This document shows, piece after piece, positions 7,640 to 15,111 of a DNA stretch of 35,317 nucleotides (positions are counted from its first letter, which is position 1; every line of letters starts with the position of its first letter). Source of the stretch: an uncultured Terriglobales bacterium. Its GTDB lineage: Bacteria > Acidobacteriota > Terriglobia > Terriglobales > Acidobacteriaceae. Position numbers and translations under genes: made by a program. A model generated the notes under the pieces. The model was not told where the DNA came from. It searched no databases and worked only from the letters and a program-made list of their open reading frames with translations. The stretch is from contig CATPBJ010000052.1 of assembly GCA_955652395.1 (NCBI GenBank), forward strand, positions 1 to 35,317, written 5' to 3'.

Positions 7640-8478
7640 TTAGATGGCTGGGCTGGGCAACGACTGGTTGACCTCGCAGAAAGGAAATCCTCGACCAGCG
7701 ACGGAGTTATCCAGGGCGAGCAGGTGCAGCCCGGCAAACACAGGGACGATCGCCCGCAGCCTGGTACCGGGATCGGCTGGTTCTTTCCAATCCCCCTTTG
7801 AGCTCATTCAACCGTTCGCGCATTCCGGCCAATCCTACGCCGGACTCCTGAACCGGCGGGCTTATGCGAGTGAACCACTCCCTGAGCATGCCTCGTCCGT
7901 AGTCCCTCACCTCAAGAATCGCAGAACGGGCATCCCGGCGAAAGCGAACGTCTACTTGAGATGCTCCAGAGTGGCGATTTACGTTCGTGAGACATTCCTG
8001 CAACACGCGGAAGAGGACGATCTCAATCATTTCGGGCAATCGCGGAGCCTCTGCCGCAAAGTCCATCCGCACCTTCATCCCGCTCCGCTTGGCGAACCCC
8101 TCGACATACCACTGCGCGGCAGAAACGAAACCTGATTCATCGAGCATGGGTGGATGGAGCAGGTAGGAAGTCGTACGAATTTCTCGAAGCGCCTCATCCA
8201 CTAAATTCGCTATTCCGGAAAGCTCGTCGCACCTTTGTTTGTCGTTTTCCAGTTTTCGCTGCAGCAGTGCAACCGATATTTTCAACGCCGTAAGGGTTTG
8301 GCCGGTGCTGTCGTGTAAGTCACGAGCCACCCGGCGCCTTTCCTCGTCCGGAACTCTAACTAAGAAGCTGTTGTGAAAGGTTTTGTAGTTCTACCTTGCG
8401 CTCCAGGACCAGCAATTCAAGTTGAGAGCGAGATTGCCTGAGCGACTGCCTAGTTTGAGGTCTTGAAAGCATCCCCAT
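7640..8478 (-). pseudogene. NarL-type (HisKA_3) sensor histidine kinase with two frameshifts
   Basis: The likely start is ATG 8478, six bases after GGGGGAG. The first 39 codons form a coiled coil (QLELLVLERKVELQNLSQQL) and then hit a stop. One base out of frame, coding resumes as VPDEERRRVARDLHDSTGQT, the phospho-acceptor His box of the NarX/DegS class. The HATPase domain follows, with VLQECLTNVNRHSGASQVDV (N box), EVRDYGRGM (G1) and GVGLAGMRERLNEL. Near 7772 another one-base shift is needed to reach the final strand (DPGTRLRAIVPV). Without the shifts no full kinase is made; only the core from GTG 8330 could be. There is no membrane or input domain and no response regulator beside it. It could be a recent pseudogene or hold sequence errors. 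Confidence 0.7.
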
Positions 8479-8756
8479 GGTCTACTCCCCCGGAATGCTT
8501 AAACTGTCTCATTAAGATTTCCTCAATTCTGTGCACAATCGCACACCCTGATGCTCGCTGAAGGGACTAATTACGGTTGGTGAAAAGTTACTTGCCCGAC
8601 GCCACCAGGCGCCGTTCTCGATGAGTGTCGGTGCGTGGTTGGCCGGTGCCGAGTTCACCCTTGGCGCCACACGTGGTGAGCGGACGTGTGAGTCCTGGCG
8701 CACCATGATGCCCTGGGGATCGCGTTGTACGGTCGTGGCCACGGCGGCTTCCTGGT

Positions 8757-9995
8757 TCACGCGGAAAGTGTGGCCAGCGCGTCGGCCAGCACCAGTGTCC
8801 CGCGGGCAATGTCTTCGGGAGATGCATACTCATCAGGACGATGGCTGTATCCGTTGCGACACGGGATAAACAACATCGCCACCGGCGCGATGAGGGACAT
8901 GAAAAGCGAGTCATGATAGGCCCGGCTGATCATGGGAAGGAACGCCTGCTGGTGCTTCCTACAGGCGTTAGAAAGAGCTTCGACGACAGAAGGCGCGGAT
9001 TCCGCCGGAGCATCCGCGTTCAGCGGTTCGATGTGAATTGCAACCCGCCGATTGGCGGATATCGCGTTACAGGTATTCTCCATCGCCCTGATCACGCCGT
9101 CGCGTCGCTCGGGATTCGTGTCGCGGATGTCGGCACTGAGCCGGACCCGGCTGGGAATGCTATTGATCGCGCCCGGAAACACTTCGCAAATGCCCACGGT
9201 CGCAACCGTATCAACGGCACCACTGCTTCGCGCCGCGTTCTCAATCGCCAGAATCAATTCCGCAGCCGCGCAAAGTGCGTCGTGCCGATCTGGCATGAGG
9301 ACTCCGCCGGCGTGTCCGCCGGCGCCTTCGATCGCAATCCGCATGCTGGCGGGTGCGGCAATGCTCGTAACCACTCCGAGCGGCGTCTGCTGACGTTCCA
9401 GAATCGGGCCTTGTTCGATGTGCAACTCGACAAACGCCTGGTAATACCCCCCGGGAAGCTTCACTTCATCGAGGTCTCCGCGGAATCCCGCCTTGCGGCG
9501 TACATCCTCGATCGATTCTCCGTCACCGTCCTTCAACCTTTTGGCAGCCTCGGCGGAAAGACTTCCGCTAAGTAACCGGCTGCCAAGGCATCCGATTCCA
9601 AAGCGTGTCGGCTCTTCCGAAGTAAAAACCAGCAGCTCAATCGAGTTCGTCGGACGGAAGCCCCCGCGCCGTAGCGCCCGTATCGCCTCGAGTCCTCCCA
9701 AAACTCCCACCACACCGTCGTATTTCCCGGCGTTCGGAATTGCGTCGATGTGGGAACCAGTACCGACCGCAGGAGCCGCCGGGTCTGAGCCATTCCACCG
9801 CGCAAAAGTATTTCCGATTGCATCCTGCCGCACCGTGAGTCCGGAGTCTTCACATCGCGCTCTCAGCCAGGCGCGGGCTTTAAGATCGGTGGGGGTAAAA
9901 ACGATTCTGGTAACGGCTGGTGGCTCCCCATCAGAAATCGCAGCCAGCACTTCGATCTCGGAGCACAGGCGGTCTCGATCAATTTCGAGATTCAT
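8757..9995 (-). CDS. Ureidoglycolate amidohydrolase, M20 family
   Basis: Predicted to hydrolyse (S)-ureidoglycolate to glyoxylate, CO2 and two ammonia, the last step of purine breakdown. It is 412 aa. M20 metal ligands are present: GSHIDAIPNAGKYDGVVG (80-97), FTSEEPTRFG (124-133), ELHIEQGP (190-197) and GYSHRPDEY (382-390). SHIDAIPNAGKYDG, SEEPTRFG, RAYHDSLFM (358-366) and the SPED tail match my memory of plant ureidoglycolate amidohydrolase rather than allantoate amidohydrolase, where the equivalents are SHLDTV, SEEEGVRF and GAGHDAM. The cluster has no ureidoglycolate lyase or dehydrogenase, which fits this role. The start ATG 9995 overlaps the stop of the ureidoglycine aminohydrolase gene (ATGA). 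An N-carbamoyl-amino-acid hydrolase is the alternative. It is the last gene of the purine operon. Confidence 0.85.
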   Translation of the reverse strand: MNLEIDRDRLCSEIEVLAAISDGEPPAVTRIVFTPTDLKARAWLRARCEDSGLTVRQDAIGNTFARWNGSDPAAPAVGTGSHIDAIPNAGKYDGVVGVLGGLEAIRALRRGGFRPTNSIELLVFTSEEPTRFGIGCLGSRLLSGSLSAEAAKRLKDGDGESIEDVRRKAGFRGDLDEVKLPGGYYQAFVELHIEQGPILERQQTPLGVVTSIAAPASMRIAIEGAGGHAGGVLMPDRHDALCAAAELILAIENAARSSGAVDTVATVGICEVFPGAINSIPSRVRLSADIRDTNPERRDGVIRAMENTCNAISANRRVAIHIEPLNADAPAESAPSVVEALSNACRKHQQAFLPMISRAYHDSLFMSLIAPVAMLFIPCRNGYSHRPDEYASPEDIARGTLVLADALATLSA

Positions 9996-10738
9996 GGGCG
10001 ACGATCAGCCAGCGGATGGCGGTTCCAGTCTTTGTAAATGAGATATTTCGCGGGCACTTTGCCGAGCGCTCCGAACCATTGCGGGCACCACGGGCCCATC
10101 CAGATAAAATCTCCTGCCGTCACCGGATACCACGAATCGCCCAAGCGGTAAATTCCCCCGCCTTCGAGCATGATGAGCCCGTGTTCCATCACGTGCATTT
10201 CGACCATGCTGAGCGCGGCACCCGGCTGGTACACCATGGTGTTTACAGCGAAGTCGAAACTCATCTCATCGGGAAGCAGACATTTAACCTGCAGGTCGGG
10301 ATCATCTCCGAGGGGATGCGAAGAGACAGCATCCTCATTCGATACCAGTAAGCGCGGCGAGTGGACTGAGTCGAGCGCCTGGTACAGCTTTTCGATGACA
10401 GCCACACGGCTCGTCTTCGCAGCCACGACGCGGTGCCGCGAGCCTTCAGGCAAATAAGCATAGCCGCGTCTGCCCAATTCGTTTCGCTGGCCCTCGACTT
10501 CCAGAGCGACTGCACCCTCGATCACAAACACAAAACGCTGAGCCGCTGTGCTGCCCAGTTCACCGCCCGCTTCGAACTCAGCCGTGTATTGGGTGAACTT
10601 CGCGCCCATGGCCGGACCCGCATGCACAATCGCGGAGCATGCCTTCATGCCCGGCAGCCTGGTACTGACGAAAGTGTCAGCAGTCAGTAGTAGATGATTG
10701 GGTTGTTGAGAACTTCGCGTCTGGCCAAGGTTATGCAC
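9992..10738 (-). CDS. allE: (S)-ureidoglycine aminohydrolase
   Basis: Converts (S)-ureidoglycine to (S)-ureidoglycolate and ammonia using Mn2+ in a bicupin fold. The chosen start is GTG 10738, with GAAGGA six bases before it; it overlaps the upstream stop by 8 bases and gives 248 aa (E. coli AllE is about 260). A longer frame from 10804 would add a Cys-rich, unrelated segment. The N-terminal HNLGQTRSSQQPNHLLLTAD and GPAMGAKFTQYTAEFEAGGE are hallmark AllE sequence. The second cupin has VYQPGAALSMVEMHVMEHGL with Glu/His metal ligands, then GDFIWMGPWCPQWFGALG. It lies between two M20 amidohydrolases that make its substrate and use its product, a complete three-step segment. Confidence 0.93.
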   Translation of the reverse strand: MHNLGQTRSSQQPNHLLLTADTFVSTRLPGMKACSAIVHAGPAMGAKFTQYTAEFEAGGELGSTAAQRFVFVIEGAVALEVEGQRNELGRRGYAYLPEGSRHRVVAAKTSRVAVIEKLYQALDSVHSPRLLVSNEDAVSSHPLGDDPDLQVKCLLPDEMSFDFAVNTMVYQPGAALSMVEMHVMEHGLIMLEGGGIYRLGDSWYPVTAGDFIWMGPWCPQWFGALGKVPAKYLIYKDWNRHPLADRRP

Positions 10739-12023
10739 GACACATCCTTCTTTGAAGTGTGGGCGAAGAAGCCAGCTGATCGAGCAGGTGCAAACCGCAT
10801 TCAATCGCCTTGGCTACATCCTCAGTCGCGACTGATTCGGCCGGGTGGTGGCTGATCCCGCCCGGAGTGCGCAGAAAAATCATGGCAGCAGGAACTTTCT
10901 CGGCCAGGATCATCGCGTCATGCCCGGCACCACTCACCATGCGATGCGGCTCACAACCTGTTTTTCGAATCGCCTGTTCGATTTCATAGATGAGAAACGG
11001 GTCCATCGACACGGCCTGCTGATTCAACATGATGTTCTGGCTTACAGACAACCCGCGCCGTCTCGCAATTTCTTCCGCCTCGCGAATAAGATTTTCCACC
11101 GCGCGGGTTCGAACCTGGTCCAACCCATGACGCACGTCGAGAGTCAGCCGAGCCTCGCCGGCAATGACGTTGGTGGCTCCGGGTTTGGCCTCTATTTTTC
11201 CAACCGTGGCCACCAGCCCTGAAATCTTGTTTGCTTCCCGTTCAACCGCGGTAGTCCACTCCGCCGCGCCTGCGATTGCATCGTATCGAAGATGCATTGG
11301 CGTTGTACCAGCATGGTTGGCCCGGCCAACGAATGTGAACTCCAACCGGCTCTGGCCAGCGATCGCATCCACGACTCCCAGCGGTCGCTTCCGTGCCTCC
11401 AAAACCGGACCTTGCTCGATGTGGAATTCCACGTAGCCAAAATTATCGTTCCCCAAAGCAGCCCGGGGAATCTCTTGGGGATTCAATCCAAACTCTTCTA
11501 TGGCGCTCCGAACGGAAATTCCTCGGGAATCTTTACGCTCCAGAAGCTCTCTATCGAGCCGTCCCGTCAGGGCCCGGCTGCCGACAAACGGCACGCCAAA
11601 GCGAACTCCTTCCTCCTCGGAGAAGCCAACGACCTCAATTCCGAACGGAAGCCGGCGTCCCTCGAGAGCTTCCAGCAATGCCACCGCAAGCACCACGCCG
11701 AGAACTCCATCGTAGGCTCCGGCATTGGGAACCGTGTCGAGATGTGAGCCCATAAGCAGTCGTGGCGCTTTGGATTCTGCCCCAGCATAGAATCCGCGCA
11801 AATTCCCAGCAGCGTCAATTCTCACCTCGGCTCCGATCGCCGCCATCCACACGGCGATTTCCCTGTGGCAATCATGCATGGGCGCGCAAAGAAAAGTCCG
11901 CCGCGTGCTGCCTGTATCTTCACTGAAATGCGCCAGCTTCCGACACCGGGAGATGACGTCTTCCGCGCGACTTGTAGTCTCGACCGTTGTCCGCACTGGG
12001 ATTCTATTGTTGGCGATAAACAC
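10731..12023 (-). CDS. allC: Allantoate amidohydrolase, M20 family
   Basis: Hydrolyses allantoate to (S)-ureidoglycine, CO2 and ammonia. It is 430 aa from GTG 12023, 13 bases after the urate hydroxylase stop; the ribosome site is weak (GGCGAGAA), and a later GTG at 11996 is possible. Metal-site motifs are GSHLDTVPNAGAYDGVLG (92-109), SEEEGVRFG (135-143), HIEQGP (201-206) and ISHHPAES near the C-terminus. The dimerisation-domain motif GRANHAGTTPM (233-243) and the SGAGHDAMILA motif fit bacterial AllC. The N-terminal CRKLAHFSEDTGSTRRTFL is also AllC-like. It is the paralogue of the M20 gene two positions downstream, which has the plant-UAH-like signature, so the two are assigned different steps. 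N-carbamoyl-amino-acid hydrolase is a less likely alternative. Confidence 0.88.
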   Translation of the reverse strand: MFIANNRIPVRTTVETTSRAEDVISRCRKLAHFSEDTGSTRRTFLCAPMHDCHREIAVWMAAIGAEVRIDAAGNLRGFYAGAESKAPRLLMGSHLDTVPNAGAYDGVLGVVLAVALLEALEGRRLPFGIEVVGFSEEEGVRFGVPFVGSRALTGRLDRELLERKDSRGISVRSAIEEFGLNPQEIPRAALGNDNFGYVEFHIEQGPVLEARKRPLGVVDAIAGQSRLEFTFVGRANHAGTTPMHLRYDAIAGAAEWTTAVEREANKISGLVATVGKIEAKPGATNVIAGEARLTLDVRHGLDQVRTRAVENLIREAEEIARRRGLSVSQNIMLNQQAVSMDPFLIYEIEQAIRKTGCEPHRMVSGAGHDAMILAEKVPAAMIFLRTPGGISHHPAESVATEDVAKAIECGLHLLDQLASSPTLQRRMCRA

Positions 12024-12036
12024 TTTCTCGCCAGCT

Positions 12037-12849
12037 TCAAGTCTGGCGGATTATCTTCGCCGCTACCCAACCGATGAGTACGAGGCCGACCAAAATTTCC
12101 CAGCTATAAGTGTTCCCGTAAGTGGCCACAGGGAAATGATTGCTGAGCATAATAAAAACGACTGGCACCGCCATGAACGTATTGTGCTTGGATCGCAGCT
12201 TGGCCTGAGCCCCGAGCGCCGCGTCGAACGTAGCGCCGGTTGCGGCCGCGGCGATCATCTTGCGCTGGGCGGGAAGAATTCGCTCCCACACGTTGAAGGT
12301 CATAATGGTTCCGAACATTGCCCCAAGGTGGATGTAAGCGGCGCGCCCGCTGAAGACGTGCACAAGTCCGAATGCGATCGCGGCCGTCATGATAAGGGAA
12401 AATATCGCAAACCCAGTTTCGGACTTCCCCAGGAACGACCGCAGCGCCAGATCATAGAGGAGCCAGCCAAAGACCAGCACACTGATTCCGATGGCGATGC
12501 CACGCCCCTGCGAAATTTCCGCCACGTCAGGATCAATCAGTCCTCCGCTGAGGTAATAGACCAGGAACATCAGCACCATTCCGCTCAGCCAGGTCAGGGC
12601 GGCTTCCCAGCGGAACCAGTGCACTCGCTCGGGACCGACTTGCAGCGATTTCTGTTTTTCGACAGTGTAAAAGCCCCCGCTGTGGACCATCCAAAGCGCG
12701 GCGGGCGTGCCCTTAGCGTTCTTCTCAAGCTTTCCGAAGTGGCCGTCCAGCCAGGTGAAGTAGTAGGTCTGGCCGACCCACATGATGGCGGCAAAAACAT
12801 GAAACCACCGCACACTAAGATTGAGCCACTCTCGGACGGAAGACGTCAC
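12037..12849 (-). CDS. puuD: Membrane urate hydroxylase, PuuD-type, without cytochrome c domain
   Basis: Oxidises urate to 5-hydroxyisourate. The start GTG 12849 has a strong GAGGAG eight bases upstream. The 270-aa protein is a multi-helix membrane protein: VRWFHVFAAIMWVGQTYYFT starts it, the loop LWMVHSGGFYTVEK follows, and helices lie near 84-102, 115-133, 145-165, 172-190 and 243-262. The AAYIHLGAMFGTIMTFNVW and LRSKHNTFMAVPVVFIMLSN segments are typical of the DUF989/urate-oxidase N-terminal domain. Characterised PuuD has a C-terminal cytochrome c (CxxCH) after this domain; here the protein ends directly after the last helix with IIRQT, and no CxxCH is present. The electron acceptor must then be another protein. 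Its place between HIU hydrolase and AllC supports the urate role. Confidence 0.88.
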   Translation of the reverse strand: MTSSVREWLNLSVRWFHVFAAIMWVGQTYYFTWLDGHFGKLEKNAKGTPAALWMVHSGGFYTVEKQKSLQVGPERVHWFRWEAALTWLSGMVLMFLVYYLSGGLIDPDVAEISQGRGIAIGISVLVFGWLLYDLALRSFLGKSETGFAIFSLIMTAAIAFGLVHVFSGRAAYIHLGAMFGTIMTFNVWERILPAQRKMIAAAATGATFDAALGAQAKLRSKHNTFMAVPVVFIMLSNHFPVATYGNTYSWEILVGLVLIGWVAAKIIRQT

Positions 12850-12888
12850 CCTGGCTCCTCATCGGTTTTCGGCAGGAGAGTCATGCGC

Positions 12889-13233
12889 TCAAGTTCCCCG
12901 GTAAGTCGTGTATCCATAAGGACTCAACAGGAGCGGGATGTGTAAATGTGATTCACCATCCCGCACCTGAAACGTAACTTCCACGAGCGGATACAAGGCT
13001 GTGGTTTGCCCGGCCGCGAAATAGCTTTCCGTATCAAATGCCAGACGGTAAAGCCCAGCCGAAAGAACGGTATCGTCTCGCAACAACTGGACGCATCGTC
13101 CGTCCTGATCGGTGCGCGACGAGCCCAGCAGCAACCAGTTGCCGGAGGCCTCTTGCCGTTCCAGGCGTACAGGCAGGTCTTGCGCCGGCTTGCCCTGGGC
13201 GGTGTCCAGAACGTGAGTTGTGATGCGTTTCAT
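12889..13233 (-). CDS. uraH: 5-hydroxyisourate hydrolase
   Basis: Transthyretin-related protein that hydrolyses 5-hydroxyisourate to OHCU. ATG 13233 overlaps the stop of the OHCU decarboxylase gene (ATGA) and gives 114 aa, the standard length. The N-terminal ITTHVLDTAQGKPAQDLPV holds the first active-site His; the C-terminal HLHIPLLLSPYGYTTYRGT holds the second His and the tetrapeptide that ends all members. That tetrapeptide is YRGT here rather than the usual YRGS, a conservative change. Two further in-frame ATGs upstream (13245 and 13275) lie inside the preceding gene and are not needed. The tetramer is expected in the cytoplasm. It accelerates a step that otherwise runs spontaneously and loses stereochemistry. 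Confidence 0.93.
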   Translation of the reverse strand: MKRITTHVLDTAQGKPAQDLPVRLERQEASGNWLLLGSSRTDQDGRCVQLLRDDTVLSAGLYRLAFDTESYFAAGQTTALYPLVEVTFQVRDGESHLHIPLLLSPYGYTTYRGT

Positions 13234-13742
13234 CCCGAGAGCCATTTTGTCAGCCGGATACGAGTGATCTGGCACTGCTGCTCCGCCGCTTCCAGAAGTT
13301 CGGTGCGCTCGTCATTCTGCAACCGGCGCCGCAGAATCTCCAGAATTTCCGGCGCCGACTTCCCCGTAGCGCACACGATGAAGATATGGCGAAACCGTTG
13401 CTCATATTCCTGATTCGCCTCCGCCAGCGCGATCATTACAGCGTCACCGGCAGCTGCGACGTTTCTTTGCTCCTGCGCTGACCAGGTGGCAGACTGAGCT
13501 GAAGCAGATTGCGCTGCGTGCGACTGGCCAATTCGAGGATGGCTATGGAACGCCTCCATCCAGTCGACTGCAGTCAGATTACTCCAGGTTTCGTCGGACG
13601 CTGCTAGCAGAGTGGTTACGTCCTGGAACGGTCTTCGGACCGCCATCCCGCTAGCCCAGGCCTTCGAGCCGCAGCAAGGGAGGATTTCCTTCACCGCATT
13701 CTCGACCGGAAGCCGATTCCATCGTGCCAGCACTCCGCTCAT
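13230..13742 (-). CDS. uraD: OHCU decarboxylase
   Basis: Converts 2-oxo-4-hydroxy-4-carboxy-5-ureidoimidazoline to (S)-allantoin. It is 170 aa, normal length, from ATG 13742 with GGCGAG eight bases upstream. The catalytic His lies in AFHSHPRIGQ; SAQEQRNVAAA supplies the conserved Glu/Gln; YEQRFRHIFIVCATGKSAPE is the strand-helix that holds the substrate Arg; and the C-terminal EILRRRLQNDERTELLEAAE is typical. The stop overlaps uraH, and only two bases separate it from the xanthine dehydrogenase FAD subunit. Separate uraD and uraH genes are the common bacterial arrangement, while some species fuse them. Confidence 0.93.
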   Translation of the reverse strand: MSGVLARWNRLPVENAVKEILPCCGSKAWASGMAVRRPFQDVTTLLAASDETWSNLTAVDWMEAFHSHPRIGQSHAAQSASAQSATWSAQEQRNVAAAGDAVMIALAEANQEYEQRFRHIFIVCATGKSAPEILEILRRRLQNDERTELLEAAEQQCQITRIRLTKWLSG

Positions 13743-13744
13743 GT

Positions 13745-14611
13745 TCAGTTCTCGCCGATCTTCTCAAGGAATTCTGCCACCAGATTCCCCGCAACTGCCG
13801 CCCGATATCTCGCGGTCGATCGAATGTCATCGATCGGTTGAATCTCCGCGATTGCCACCCTCTTTGCCGAAACCAGGAGCGACGGCTCGACCGGCTTTCC
13901 TGTCACCAGGCGTTCCGTTTCCGCCAAACGCAGCGGGACCGGCGCCACGCTCCCGAGTGCGATACGGACATCTTCAACCACTCCGCTGGCGCGCCGGCCC
14001 AGCGCCGCGATGCACACTTTGGAAATGGCCTGCGCGTTGCGCGCTCCAACTTTGCGCGTATAGGCGAGATAGCCCGAGAATCGCCGCGCCAGGCAGACCG
14101 CTCGAACGAGTTCATCCGAGGCCAGTTTCGTCTTCTTGTACCCTGTGTGAAAGTCCTTGTAGGGCACCCTCCGCTCGCCGCGAACTGATATGAGAATAAG
14201 TTCGGCGTCGTACACCAACAGCGCAGGAAGGGAGTCAGCCGCCGGCGATGCATTTACGATATTGCCGCCGAGCGTGCCACGATTCTGGTTCGCAATTCCG
14301 CCAGTCCACGCGGCCGCACGGGCCAGGAGCGAGAACTCACTTTGCACGACCTCATGCTCGCGCAGGTCAGTGTAGGTGCATCCCGCGCCGATACGAATTT
14401 CCTCCGGCGACACTTCAATACGCCGCAGCTCGGGAAGATTCCAGATGCTGACCAGTTTTCGTGCCGGAAGTTTTCCGGCAGCGTACTGCACCATCACATC
14501 CGTGCCGCCGGCGATCGGCAGCCAGGCGCCGGGCTCGGCAGCCAATAGCGATACCACTGCCTGCAAGCTGGCGGGCGCGACTAACTGGTAGTCGGCTGGA
14601 TTCGACCTCAT
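13745..14611 (-). CDS. xdhB: Xanthine dehydrogenase FAD-binding subunit
   Basis: Passes electrons from the iron-sulfur centres to FAD and on to NAD or another acceptor. It is 288 aa with the CO-dehydrogenase/xanthine-dehydrogenase flavoprotein fold: PIAGGTDVMVQ (32-42) and NRGTLGGNIVNASPAADSLP (110-129) bind FAD. A C-terminal CO_deh_flav_C domain begins after FSGYLAYTRKVGARNAQAIS. The start ATG 14611 overlaps the iron-sulfur subunit stop (ATGA). It lacks the [4Fe-4S]-binding Cys cluster found in 4-hydroxybenzoyl-CoA reductase, so it is of the ordinary XDH type. The gene symbol follows the common three-subunit naming; letters vary between species. Confidence 0.92.
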   Translation of the reverse strand: MRSNPADYQLVAPASLQAVVSLLAAEPGAWLPIAGGTDVMVQYAAGKLPARKLVSIWNLPELRRIEVSPEEIRIGAGCTYTDLREHEVVQSEFSLLARAAAWTGGIANQNRGTLGGNIVNASPAADSLPALLVYDAELILISVRGERRVPYKDFHTGYKKTKLASDELVRAVCLARRFSGYLAYTRKVGARNAQAISKVCIAALGRRASGVVEDVRIALGSVAPVPLRLAETERLVTGKPVEPSLLVSAKRVAIAEIQPIDDIRSTARYRAAVAGNLVAEFLEKIGEN

Positions 14612-15111
14612 GCTGCGGCCCTGCGCCGCGCCGCTTCCGCCACAGCTTCAACAATCTGGATGTAGCCGGTGCAGCGGCAAAGATTTCCCGAAAGTCCTTC
14701 CCTGATCTCCTCTGTTGTGGGATTAGGCTTTCGTCGCAGCAGATGATGGGCTGCGAGAATCATTCCCGGAGTGCAAATGCCGCACTGCGCTCCACCACTT
14801 TTGAGAAAAGCCTCCTGCAGAACATCCAACTGCACCCCCGCGGCCAGTCCTTCGATGGTAACGATGTCTGCATCCTTGGCCTGAAGAACAGGTACGAGGC
14901 AGCTATTCACCAGCGCGTCATTCAGCAACACGGAGCAGGAGCCGCACTCGCCTTCGCCACATCCCTCTTTTGCACCGGTCAATCCCAGCTGGTGCCGCAA
15001 TACGTCCAGCAATCTCTCCATTGGATAGGCGCGCACGGTTTTCAGCTCGCCGTTCACCGTCAATGAGACCTCGTGTAAGGCGCGAATCTCCAATGAGAGC
15101 GACTCGGTCAT
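14608..15111 (-). CDS. xdhC: Xanthine dehydrogenase 2Fe-2S subunit
   Basis: Small electron-transfer subunit of 167 aa. The plant-ferredoxin-type cluster is held by Cys51, 56, 59 and 71 (EGCGEGECGSC ... NSC); the second cluster is held by Cys110, 113, 145 and 147 (QCGICTPGM ... LCRCTGY). All eight ligands are present. ATG 15111 follows GGTGGAG at five bases and overlaps the stop of the molybdopterin subunit gene. The first 14 residues are an extension before the beta-grasp domain and may be dispensable. In E. coli naming this is XdhC; the unrelated MoCo-inserting XdhC chaperone of other bacteria is not encoded in the window. Confidence 0.92.
   Translation of the reverse strand: MTESLSLEIRALHEVSLTVNGELKTVRAYPMERLLDVLRHQLGLTGAKEGCGEGECGSCSVLLNDALVNSCLVPVLQAKDADIVTIEGLAAGVQLDVLQEAFLKSGGAQCGICTPGMILAAHHLLRRKPNPTTEEIREGLSGNLCRCTGYIQIVEAVAEAARRRAAA

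Noticed and set aside
8512-8760. Minus-strand frame overlapping the ureidoglycolate amidohydrolase stop (GTGA)
   Set aside because: It could be coupled, but it has no ribosome site, its composition is Arg/Ser/Pro-rich without motif, and nothing resembles a known protein.
10739-10804. Longer start for the ureidoglycine aminohydrolase
   Set aside because: Adds a Cys/Trp-rich segment inside the AllC gene; GTG 10738 has a proper Shine-Dalgarno sequence and gives the family start.
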